Below, in pieces: positions 22,311 to 31,911 of a stretch of 64,000 bases of DNA (positions are counted from its first letter, which is position 1; each line of letters begins with the position of its first letter). A program made the position numbers and the translations under genes. Source of the stretch: Armigeres subalbatus (lineage: Eukaryota; Arthropoda; Insecta; Diptera; Culicidae); NCBI RefSeq assembly GCF_024139115.2, contig NC_085141.1, forward strand, positions 395,958,042 to 396,022,041. The letters run 5' to 3'. The notes under the pieces are model-generated. The model ran no database searches. It had not been told where the DNA came from and saw only the letters and a list, made by a program, of their open reading frames with translations.

Positions 22311-22359
22311 CAGATAATAACTGTGGAAGTGCACAATACAGCTTTTCGAGGGATGTAAT
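22311..22359 (+). mobile_element. Feilai 3' scrap
   Basis: AATAACTGTGGAAGTGCACA and, after a gap, GGGATGTAATGCC match the 3' end of the Feilai copy at 20618-20906. Confidence 0.45.
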
Positions 22360-22906
22360 GCCCCAGACACGAATATTATCGAACTTTCTTGAACCTCCGT
22401 GGTTTTCTCACGAAAAGAAATCTTAGAGTACCAAATATACTTAATACGGGGTGTTTTAAAATCTTTCGTCTTTCGTTCTTAATCGATCTTCATGTCTAAT
22501 CTGGAGAGTAAGCTGTGCAGTTAAGAGTGAAATATTTACGCGTTCAACACTGTTGTTCCATCAGATTTATTTCTTGACCAATCTTAATGTATGACAAACC
22601 TACGTGGGCTGGACCAATTACCCGAATGTCATTCATTTTTTTGGAGATTTTCTATTGCTACTGACATTTAAACAATACTTGATTTTTTTTACTATTGAAA
22701 AGAAAAACATTATATATTTCTATTTTGCATCTAACATGTTGTATGTATATGGGAAAACCATACAATTTCGAAATAGGGCGTATTCAAAATTTCACCGACG
22801 ATAGATTTTAAAACACCCCGTATCCTTTTTCTGATGCTCTAAGCTTTCTTTTCGTGAGAAAACCACGGAGGTTCATAAAAGTTAATATAATATTCGCGTC
22901 TGGGGC
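22360..22906. mobile_element. TIR element (outer) carrying a second TIR element
   Basis: The arms 22360-22430 and 22842-22906 are inverted copies (GCCCCAGACACGAATATTAT; GAACCTCCGTGGTTTTCTCA; CGAAAAGAAA…). Between them is a second, complete inverted pair (see 22445-22822). Confidence 0.7.
22445..22822. mobile_element. Nested TIR element, ACGGGGTGTTTTAAAATC ends
   Basis: TACGGGGTGTTTTAAAATCT at the left, its reverse complement AGATTTTAAAACACCCCGTA at the right. About 378 bp with no transposase. Its position inside the outer arms implies later insertion. Confidence 0.7.
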
Positions 22907-23048
22907 ACCGTGAGACACCATTCTTCCACTCGACCGAATTAGCTTTAGCAATCAGCGTAAAAGATGTAGAACAAACATTGAACAGCTTCAAACATCTTGC
23001 CTAATTGAAAGCAATGTTAGATTTCGTGGTTATTAGATTGCCCAGCTT

Positions 23049-23764
23049 GTTGTAAAGGGTGTCCACAGTAAAATGGCATCACTTTGAACTAGTCGTCAAA
23101 AATTAGTCAATCGACCATTGACCATGAAATTAATTTTTCAACATATCCAAATGCTTGAACTTTATTAATAAATAAACTCATACGTTTTTATACAAAGCCT
23201 AAACCAACATTTTTCTGCTTTCTTTCCCGAAAAAAAATAATAGGCCTCATTGTCTCAGTCGATGATTTGAATTAATTAAGGTAAACTTTTCCAAAGAACC
23301 CATATTTTTTACGACTCTAACTATTTCAAAAATCATAAACAAAAAATCTAAATAGTGCTGCAATGTGAACCAGGCTGAAGAATAAACTTGATGTTGTCGC
23401 AAAATCTAACGAATATCAGCCAAAAATAGATTTCAGCACTTATTAAATTTTTTAAATTCAGATTTATATTTAATTTATCATTTTATCATTTCGTAATAAC
23501 AAGTTTTGGATGCTTTCGAAGCTCTTGCTTTCATTTTAGCCTTCGGTCGGCCGCAACTCAGGTGATTTTGGGGTAATGGGTACGAATTTGGATTATGTTA
23601 GTAATGGCATATTGAGAAAAGTGTGCAAAATTATCTTGCGCATGTGCTGTGCAATTTCGCAATGAAACGCTGAAGCCATTTTACCTAAATTTCATTATAA
23701 ATTGTCCAGGAATGTTATCGACCTTTGGATGTGAAACAATTTACCTGTGGACACCCTTTACAAC
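23049..23764. mobile_element. 716-bp element with 18-bp perfect TIRs
   Basis: GTTGTAAAGGGTGTCCAC at 23049-23066 and its exact reverse complement at 23747-23764. The interior contains half of a P1 element (23250-23385) and the repeat shared with 12850-13045, so it has acquired or been invaded by other repeats. No coding frame. Confidence 0.65.
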
Positions 23765-23980
23765 TATCTTTTTTTCTGACGCGAGCAGATAATAACCTCT
23801 GATTGACTATCTCGTTTGATTGAAAAAACCCCAAATTAATATACATTTTACTACAGCTCATGACCAAGCATAACAATCTCTATACCTAATTACACATCAA
23901 ACAAATACCTGCAAATAACATAAATATTCATCGTCATTTATCGGCGACGCGAGGAGCGCCCCGATTGTATTGACCAACTA

Positions 23981-23991
23981 AGATAAGATAG
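23981..23991 (+). promoter_or_regulatory. Tandem GATA sites upstream of carboxypeptidase
   Basis: AGATAAGATAG gives two overlapping GATA-factor cores about 110 bp before the start codon. A further reversed core (TTATCG) is at 24015. GATA factors commonly drive insect midgut genes, which fits a digestive peptidase. Confidence 0.5.
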
Positions 23992-24041
23992 CACGAATGA
24001 ATTCGATTGATTTATTATCGTTCAGCTACCGTGCTTTTTTT

Positions 24042-24049
24042 TATAAAAG
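24042..24049 (+). promoter_or_regulatory. TATA box of carboxypeptidase gene
   Basis: TATAAAAG, 54 bp before the ATG at 24096. Transcription would start near 24072, leaving a 5' leader of only about 25 bases. Confidence 0.65.
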
Positions 24050-24095
24050 CCATATTATTTGATGAACAGCTTTTAGTGTGCTATTGTATTCCACA

Positions 24096-25476
24096 ATGGC
24101 TTCCAAATCTGTACTGTGGACCATGGCCTTGGTGGCCACCATGGCTATCGCTGCCCTATCTGAGCGTGCCCGCTACGACAACTATCGACTGTATAGGATC
24201 AAAATTGAATCCGCACAACAGCTGGAAGTGCTGCAAGCCGTTGAACAGCTAGGCCAGGGTTACAATTTCTGGAGTGAACCGGTGAATGTGGATAGCGAAG
24301 TGGACTTGGTTGTTCCGCCCCATATGTTTGCTGAGTTCGGAGAGTTAGTTGAACGGTACGACCTGCAAGTGCAGCTTAGCGTGTCCGATTTGGAACAGCT
24401 ATTCGAGCAGGAACGTAGAAGAAACACTCGACAGGCCTTTGGTTGGAATGCGTACTACACGCTGGAAGAAATTTACGCTTGGTTGGATGATTTGGTGACG
24501 AGGTATCCCACTGTCCTCACTACTATTGTAGGGGGTACCACATTTGAAGGTCGAGAAATACGAGGCGTGAAAGTGTCTTATAAGAGTGGTAATCCTGGAG
24601 TGTTCATAGAGGGTACTATCCATGCCCGAGAGTGGATTAGTGGAGCAACAATTACTTGGATCCTAAATGAATTGTTGGTTTCGACCGATACAAAAGTGCG
24701 TAACATTGCGGAGAACTACGATTGGTACGTCTTCCCGGTTACGAACCCGGATGGATATGTCTACACGCACACCACTAATCGACAGTGGAGAAAGACTCGT
24801 AGACCACATAGCGTTTTGTGCACTGGGGCTGATCCGAATAGGAACTGGGGTTATAATTTCATGCGTGAGTTCTACCGTGATTGAATTTATTTAAATAAAA
24901 ATTTTGAAATTTTGTTTATTCTTAGAGGGAGGTGCTTCTAACTCGCCGTGTTCAGACACTTACGCCGGACCATCCGCATTTTCGGAAGACGAGACTCGTA
25001 CGCTATCAGAGTATTATTCGTCAGTTCAGTCTTCGATCAGCACCTATTTATCTTTTCACTCTTACTCACAATTGTTGCTTTTACCATATGGGCATACGAC
25101 AGCGCCGTTAGATAATTATGATGAAATTGTAAGATTTAGCAGAAAAACATCTCACTCGGAAGAGATGAATTAATTGAGCTCTATTTTTCAGATGGAGATT
25201 GGAAGATTGGGCATCGCGAAACTTAGCGAAAGATACGGAACGCAGTATAAGATCGGAAACATTGCTGAAGCCATCTACATTGCGTCCGGAGGCAGCATCG
25301 ATTGGGTCAAGGGCGTCTACAAGACACCAATCGTGCTATGCTACGAGCTTCGTGACACCGGAGCGTTCGGTTTCGTGCTCCCACCAGAACAAATTATTCC
25401 AAACTCGGAGGAAACTTTGGATTCAATTATCGTGATTTTGGAAGAAGGCGAAAAAAGAGGATTGCACCTGTTGTAA
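24096..25476 (+). CDS. Zinc carboxypeptidase, digestive M14 type (A-like), 3 exons
   Basis: Secreted metallopeptidase that removes C-terminal residues from peptides, probably in the midgut lumen. Exons are 24096-24864, 24926-25128 and 25192-25476, joined over two GT-AG introns of 61 and 63 bp, giving 418 residues, the usual length for insect procarboxypeptidases. The ATG at 24096 (CACAATGGC) is chosen because it opens directly on a signal peptide (about 1-21). An activation propeptide follows (about 22-112), ending in basic ERRRNTRQ, a trypsin-like cleavage site. All catalytic features are present: zinc ligands H176/E179 (TIHAREW) and H301 (SFHSYSQ), substrate residues R232, N248 and R249 (DPNRNW), Tyr353, and general base E376 (CYELRDTG). 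A cysteine pair lies at 242/265. Ile360 (SGGSIDW) stands where B-type enzymes have Asp, so preference for hydrophobic or aromatic C-termini is predicted. No frameshift or stop is seen; this is the one intact host gene in the window. Confidence 0.95.
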
Positions 25477-25993
25477 ATGGTCTGTGTTTATAAGCCTGTG
25501 TGTGCAGCTTGAAAAACAGTGATAATATTGCAGTTCCTAAATAATTTAACAATTGTCCGATTGGTTTGAAATAAGATAAGCGACTCTACTGAAGTAATAC
25601 GTCAGCAACTTATTTCTCAAAATAATTATTTACATTTTGTAGCGTCTATTTGATTCATACGTGTGAATGCCAAATATGGTTTACCATTAGCTTTTTTATT
25701 TACCGAGATGAACATTGAATGAGCTTGTGTAGTATACCCGTGTCCTTAGTGCATGTCTTTCTACTCCATTACTATTGAGAAGAAATTAAGCAGTCGTTTT
25801 TCAGTCAGGTATTTCTCAAACTTGATGTGAAGCCTCTTTAGATTAAGGTACAGCTTTCATACCTTTCGAGAAATAGGCGTCTACCCAGCGTTACGGGGCA
25901 CTGGCTCTTAAAAGTTGGTACAATCTTGCACCCAACCAACGCTTGTTAGATTTTCTTACAGTTCTGTATAAGAACCTTTCAGATTATGTATTA
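25477..25993. other. 3' flank of carboxypeptidase; no second gene
   Basis: I find no AATAAA close to the stop codon, so the polyadenylation site is not assigned. AT-rich with no other feature. Confidence 0.35.
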
Positions 25994-26637
25994 CAGTCGA
26001 CTCTCCACATCTCGATGTTCTATATCTCGATATCTCTCCCTATGTCAATGATTTCCTCGGTCCCTTCAATATACATACATCTGGGCATTCTACATCTCGA
26101 TAACCTCCCTATCTCGATCTCTCTTTATCTCGATGTGTTCTGATCATATTTTGTTCTGGATACACTCTCCTTATGTCGATATGATCAAATTTTTAGGCTA
26201 CTATACCATCTTTGGACAATAACAAACACATCAACAACAGGAAACGACATTTCTAGATTGCTTTGAGAATAGGTCGTATGTGCAAAAGAGAGGCTCTCTT
26301 TGTTCACGCTCCCTTTCGCTTGTACATAAGCTAATTTTGCATATTTTGCCACATTTTCACTTCAGAACGCTAGACAAAGCTATAATCTTTAGATATCTGC
26401 CAAGAAATCTGAAGTAAACTTTATTATAGATCTGTAATAATCGAAAGAGCATGGAGGCATGGAGAGACTCCCTTTTGCACATACGACCTATTCTCAAAGC
26501 ACTCTAGATTTGTTTGGTTGTCGTTTTTCATAGCAACGAGCTTTTTTGGATCTAGTACCCATTTCAATTTTCCTTCCATTCCTCGGTCTCTCCCTATCTC
26601 GATGGTCCCTTCAATATCGAGATGTGGAGAGGCAAGT
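25994..26637. mobile_element. About 640-bp TIR element, CTCTCCACATCTCGAT ends
   Basis: The left end CAGTCGACTCTCCACATCTC GATGTTC is mirrored by ATCGAGATGTGGAGAGGCAAG on the right. Next to both ends are repeated phrases TCTCCCTATCTCGAT and CCTCGGTC(C/T)C. An internal pair (CATACGACCTATTCTCAAAGCA and its complement at about 26250-26290) extends the symmetry. No transposase. Confidence 0.65.
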
Positions 26638-26801
26638 GTAGTAGCGGGCTTATACAAAATTGCCAAATACGTAAACAAATATTGTATATTTGATCTTAAA
26701 ATTTTGCAAGCTGTTGTAACTATACATATATAAGAGTTTTGCTCAATTCGTACACATTTTTAAATTAGATTCTTAAACAGAATTGTAAGTAAATGTAACA
26801 T

Positions 26802-27778
26802 TTCGGGACCGATTTGTCATGTGGGCGTGCATGATTTCGTGAACAAACATTGGAAGGTGAATTCCTGCTGAAGCAAGCGTGTTACTTAACCGCTACCAAG
26901 ATGAATACAGTACTAGGTGCTCCAATCTGCCAAGTTTGTGAAAGAGAAGAAGGCGGGGGTGAAAAATTCCTTTTTGCAATTCCTGATCATAATACCTGGT
27001 TTGCAGTTGGCGTTTGAGTGATAAAACGGCCTACTTTTCCATACCAATGCAATGGGTGCTTTAATAAACATTATGCAATTCAAATGGGTTGCATAATATC
27101 CATTATAGCACTCACTTCGCTACTATAATGAAAAACCAGCATTAGAACTACAGTTCTATAGCCAAATTTAGTTCAATTGACTTGAGTGAGTGTTCAAACA
27201 GTGTTTTCTCTTCACTTCACGTAATTAATGAAATAATTCAATGGACATGACATCAAATTGTCTAAAAGCAGGTTTATCCATCGCTTTATGGTCTGTCGAG
27301 CATACAATGTGGCACGATAACATAGAATATGTTTGTTTTCTGCAGCAGTATGACATTTTGGCAAAATTGATCATGTGAAATAAATACAATTGTACCATTT
27401 TGGTACAGATTTAATATATTGAAATCCATTTTTCGTCATTGCAAAAAAAATTGCGTTTGCAGCTCGTTGCAAAACTCGATTTTTTTAGCACTCGTAGTAT
27501 TTATCCAACTCGGAAAGCCTCGTTGGATAAACGTACAACTCGTGCTGAAAAAATCATCTTTTTGCAACTAGTTGCACAAACTACTATTTCAGTGCAAAAC
27601 GAAAACAAACCGGCTGGCTCTCCCATACTAAAATCCAAGATGGCTGCATCGTGAATTTGGCAGATTGGAACACCTAGTGGTGTATTCATCTTAACCGCTA
27701 CTGTGCCGCTAATAAAACTAATAAAACAATGTTTGATTACAAAATAAGAAAAGCCCAAATCACAAATCGGTCCCTGAA
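26802..27778. mobile_element. About 1-kb element with long (about 130-bp) inverted ends
   Basis: TTTCGGGACCGATTTGTCAT at the left and CACAAATCGGTCCCTGAA at the right. The inward arms also match: ACCGCTACCAAGATGAATAC / TAGGTGCTCCAATCTGCCAA, mirrored near 27655-27710. It encloses an inverted copy of the P2 repeat (26966-27375). Confidence 0.65.
26966..27375 (-). repeat. P2 interspersed repeat, inverted relative to 16505-17060
   Basis: Same ordered phrases as 16505-17060 on the opposite strand (GGCCTACTTTTCCATACCA, GGTTGCATAATATCCATTAT, AACAGTGTTTTCTCT, AATGTGGCACGATAACAT). Confidence 0.6.
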
Positions 27779-27956
27779 TTGGTGATGACGAACGCGAAGA
27801 GGTGAAAAAGACAAAAACTCATTTTAGGGGACACGGGCAGCAAAATATATAACAAAATTATACTTAGTTCAAAAGTGATTCACCATGCATGTATGTTTCG
27901 TACATTGAAATAAGTTCATCTCTTGTTAAAATGGAACGTCCGCACTTACCGAAGTG

Positions 27957-29351
27957 CGAATATTGAATTCGACCACTACCTCGTTGCAGTATGCCTGTGC
28001 TCAAAACTCTCGACGGTGTACAACACGCGTCGAAGTCGGACGCCGCGGCTTAACATTGGCCGGCTACAAGACGGTAGACTAGCCCAATGATACGCGCAGC
28101 AGCTGGAAGTGGCACTCCCAAAGGAAGAGCAGCTATTCGCAGCGTCTCTTGAAGATGGCTGGAGAGATATTCGATCCGCCATTGGTAGCACCGCAACCAC
28201 AGCACTTGACACGGTGCCCCCGGATCAGAGAAACGACTGGTATGACGGCGAATGTGAGCAGTTAGTGGAAGGGAAGAATGCAACATGGGCGAGATTGCTG
28301 CAACACCGCACGAGGGTGAACAAGGCACGATATAAACGGGCGCGGGACAGACAAAACTCGATTTTCCGGAGGAAAAAGCGCTAGCAAGAAGATCGAGATT
28401 GTGATCGACGGAGCAACTGTACCGTTGAACCGTTCACGTAAGGGCCACGTGCCACAGCCTGATATGGGTAAGGACATAAACGGGAACCTTCTTACGAACG
28501 AGCGTGAGGTGATCCAAAGGTGGTGGCAACACTACGAAGAACACCTGAATGGCGATGTGGCAGACGAAGATGGCGATATGGTGATGAACCTGGGATAACG
28601 CGCGCAGGACATAATTTTACCGGCTCCGGATCTCCAGGAAATCCAGGAAGAGATTGGCCGGCTGAAGAACAACAAAGCCCCTGGGGTTGACCAACTACCA
28701 GGAGAGCTATTTAAACACGGTGGTGAGGCACTGGCTAGAGCGCTGCACTGGGCTATTACCAAGATTTGGGAGGAAGAAGTTTTGCCGCGGGGTGGATGGA
28801 AAGTGTCGTGTGTCCCATCTATAAAAAGGGCGATAAACTGGATTGTAGCAACTACCGCGCAATCATATTGCTGAACGCCCCTTACAAGATACTCTCACAA
28901 ATTTTATGCCGTCGACTAGCACCAATTGCAAGGGAGTACGTGGGGCAGTACCAGGCGGGTTTTATGGGTGAACGCTCTACCACGGACCAGGTGTTCGCCA
29001 TTCGCCAAGTACTGCAGAAATGCCGCGAATACAACGTGCCCACACATCATCTATTCATCGACTTCAAAGCCGCATATGATACAATCGATCGGGACCAGCT
29101 ATGGCAGCTAATGCACGAACACGGATTTTCGGATAAACTGACACGGTTGATCAAAGCGACGATGGATCGAATGATGTGCGTAGTTCGAGTTTCAGGGGCA
29201 TTCTCGAGTCCCTTCGAAACGCGCAGAGGGATATAGCAGGAGATGGTCTTTCGTGTCTGCTATTCAACATCGCTTTGGAAGGGGTAATACGAAGAGCAGG
29301 AATTACCATGAGTGGTACAATTTTCAATAAGTCCGTCCAGCTATTTGGCTT
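27957..29351 (+). pseudogene. RTE-type LINE, second family, 5' portion before interruption
   Basis: 5'-truncated in the endonuclease end (DHYLVAVC, SKLSTVYNTRRSRTPRLNIG). It is followed by the linker (PKEEQLFAASLEDGWRDI; RARDRQNSIFRRKKR), an internal deletion near 28385, then WWQHYEEHLNGDVA and RLKNNKAPGVDQLPGELFKH. The reverse transcriptase core follows: VVCPIYKKGDKLDCSNYRAI, GQYQAGFMGERSTTDQVFAI and HHLFIDFKAAYDTIDRDQLW. Frameshifts occur near 28600 and 28780, and a stop replaces a codon in the RQGD region (29234). The reading continues across a small TIR element (29352-29458) to FADD at 29459, is then cut by the BEL element, and resumes at 36378. Confidence 0.85.
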
Positions 29352-29458
29352 CCCAAGTAGCACACATGTCCCACATAGATTACTGCAACGGATATGCGAC
29401 TAGATTTGGTCACTATCAAGTTGCTGCAACCATTTTAGTCTGACTTGTGCTGCTCGGG
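29352..29458. mobile_element. 107-bp MITE inside the RTE
   Basis: CCCAAGTAGCACA at the left and TGTGCTGCTCGGG at the right form imperfect terminal inverted repeats. Removing the segment rejoins RTE coding sequence just before the FADD motif. Confidence 0.55.
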
Positions 29459-29485
29459 TTCGCCGACGACATATATTATGGCACG

Positions 29486-29901
29486 TGTTAAATAGATAGC
29501 TAGGTTTATATTAAATATATTAAATCAAATTCATGCTACCGAAATCTTACTTTTAGTTAACTATCTCTTATGATTAACTGCTGTGTGAATATGCTAACTG
29601 ACCATGGTCAGTCTTAAACAAAAGCTCTCTCCGAATCTACAAATACACATCGAGAGAAGCATCAGAACCAACATTCGGTGTACTTTAGTGCAGATTAGAC
29701 AAACCGTTGATATCCACCCGGTCACCGATCTGGACCTTGTCGTCGCTATCGGTCGAATACATTTGTTCGGTTTTTTGTTAATCAACAGTTTTGTTTTATT
29801 CTATTGAAGAAAGTGCCTTCTTCTCGTTCTGCCCGCAATATTGTCGTCTAGGCGGAGTCGCGATTATCCGCGAGTGTCCTTTTATGTGACACAAGTGTCG
29901 T
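29486..29901 (+). repeat. BEL/Pao 5' LTR
   Basis: Begins TGTTAAATAGATAGCTAGG and matches 35962-36377 throughout. The 3' boundary is set where the two copies stop agreeing (ACAAGTGTCGT). If the element keeps a canonical TG..CA LTR the end would be about 8 bases earlier. Confidence 0.85.
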
Positions 29902-30475
29902 CGTGAACATGGTTCTTCGAGCTGCGGATGAGGCTGGACTTAGTGCTAGTGCAGAAGTGACGCCAAGCGTAGGCCATTTTGCGCATGGACATTGACCAGT
30001 GATTCGAACAATACAAACGTTCGACAATAGTGGGCAGAAAGAGAAGCCAAGCGAGTTTCCCGCCAGAATTGTGTGCCACAAACGGCAATTGATTAGCCAT
30101 CGACGCGAATATCGCGCTTGTGAAAATCAACCGCGAGTTACTGTGAGACTACATAATTCGCTCCAACGTACTTTCGTGAACAAACTCCGAACCATTGGAA
30201 CTAATTGTGTGAATTGCTACGAGCCATTACGATCGCGTTGGTGACGTAAGAAACGGATACATCTCGTGTCCGAGAAGAAGTGCAGTGAAAAGGGAAAATT
30301 GCCGAAGAAAGCAAGTGGAGTTCCCGTTCTGAAACCGTCGCTGGTGGTGAAGCTGTTTTTTTTTGTCTACAGAAGCATTTCGTAGAACAAAATCATCGCA
30401 CTCAAATACCAGGTGGGTTCGTTCTGTTGTATTGGTGGATTTTCCTGTGGTTTGGGGTGTCGATCGCGGTTGTGA

Positions 30476-31700
30476 ATGTCTGAGGAAACAATTAAGGTCA
30501 AGCGGACGGAACATGAAATCCGGAGAAATTATTTAATCTCGTCTGTGGCTGCGATCGAAACTTTTCACGAAACGTATGACGCCGAGGATCAAGCGGATCA
30601 GGTGCCGGTCAGGTTGGAGAAATTGGAAGTCTTCTACAATCAATACGTCGAGGTGATAATTCAACTGCAACTATCCCCTTCTTCTACACCTGAGGTAGAA
30701 TACGAGACTCAGCTTTTCAGGTTTGAATCCAAGTACTACGAGATCAAAGCGAAGTTATCCCGTTTGTTGGAACGCAAACCGATGGTCATTGCATCGTCTT
30801 CGCGATTGCATGTTCCTTCCCCTAAGCACATTAAGTACCCTGAACTGAAGTTGCCGGAATTTTCGGGAAATCCTTTGGGATGGCGTTCGTTCCACGATTT
30901 ATATAATGCTGCAGTACATTCGTCAATGGAACTGAGTGCGGCCGAAAAATTCCAATACCTGAAAAGCTTATTGCGAGGTGAAGCAGCGGGGCTGATTTCT
31001 GAAATTCCCATTAGTGATGCAAATTATCCAGAAGCATGGCAGCGACTGGTGAATTGTGAATGTGAATCGACAATAAGCGGGTGCTTATTAAATGCCATCT
31101 CGCGGAGCTGTTCCAAACGCATACAATAGAGCAGGAATAGTCGGAGGAACTTCTAAACCTAGTTGATCGCTTCGATTGGAACATTGCTATCTTGAAAAAG
31201 ATTGCCAACCAACGGAAAACTGGAGTACGATTTTAGTCTACCAACTCAGCCTCCGTTTAGACCATAACACACTTCGTGAATGGGAAAATTATATCGCTCG
31301 AAACGCTTTCGACAAAAAGGTTTCTCGAGACAACAAAATGCCCAAATATGATGACATGGTCACCTTCTTGCAAGGCCATGCTCGGGTCCTTCAAGCCATC
31401 GCTCCTATTCCTGGTCGGGAAACTAAGATGAAGTTTGCTCCTAAGGTTTTTAGCATGTTGCCGAACCCTCGTCGTTCGTAGAATCGCCCACGAACCGAAA
31501 ATGTCTACAATGCAGCGGTGACCATTTTTTGTATCAGTGCTTCAAATTTCGAAAACTTTCTCCCAAACAGCGTTTCGAATTTGTAAAGCAACACCATCTC
31601 TGCTTGAACTGCATGAAGACTGTAGCACACGGCTGCAAGGATTGCACATCTGAAGGATGTCGAAAGTGCAGAAAGAGACACCACACTCTTATTGATCTAC
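30476..31700 (+). pseudogene. BEL/Pao gag, broken
   Basis: Starts MSEETIKVKRTEHEIRRNYL. It shows the insect BEL/Pao gag region (DUF1759-like): HIKYPELKLPEFSGNPLGWR, FHDLYNAAVHSS, EKFQYLKSLLRGEAAGLI. A frameshift near 31060 and stops (for example 31130) break it. The gag resumes with HNTLREWENYIA and ends in a cysteine-rich zinc-knuckle part (CLQCSGDHFLYQC; HHLCLNCMKTVAHGCKDC; CRKCRKRHHTLI). The product would form the particle that packages element RNA. Confidence 0.85.
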
Positions 31701-31911
31701 CTCCATTAGAGCCCAGTGTATCCTCGTTCTCGTCGTTAAATACTAACAGCAACCGGCAGCTGAAGCATCCTTCCTCCTGCCTACCTGACTCCACCTCGCT
31801 ACCCAGTTCAGTGGAACAATCACAAATTCAACACTGGTCTCCGTTATTCACTCCGACTTCGCACCCCCACCAGTTTCGACTCATCCACAATCGAACCCAC
31901 CTACTGCGCTG

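Noticed and set aside
24007..24252. Earlier start codons or an alternative frame for the carboxypeptidase
   Set aside because: The frame from 24007 is out of phase with the catalytic domain. In the right phase, the codon at 24078 is GTG and the ATG at 24096 begins the signal peptide directly.
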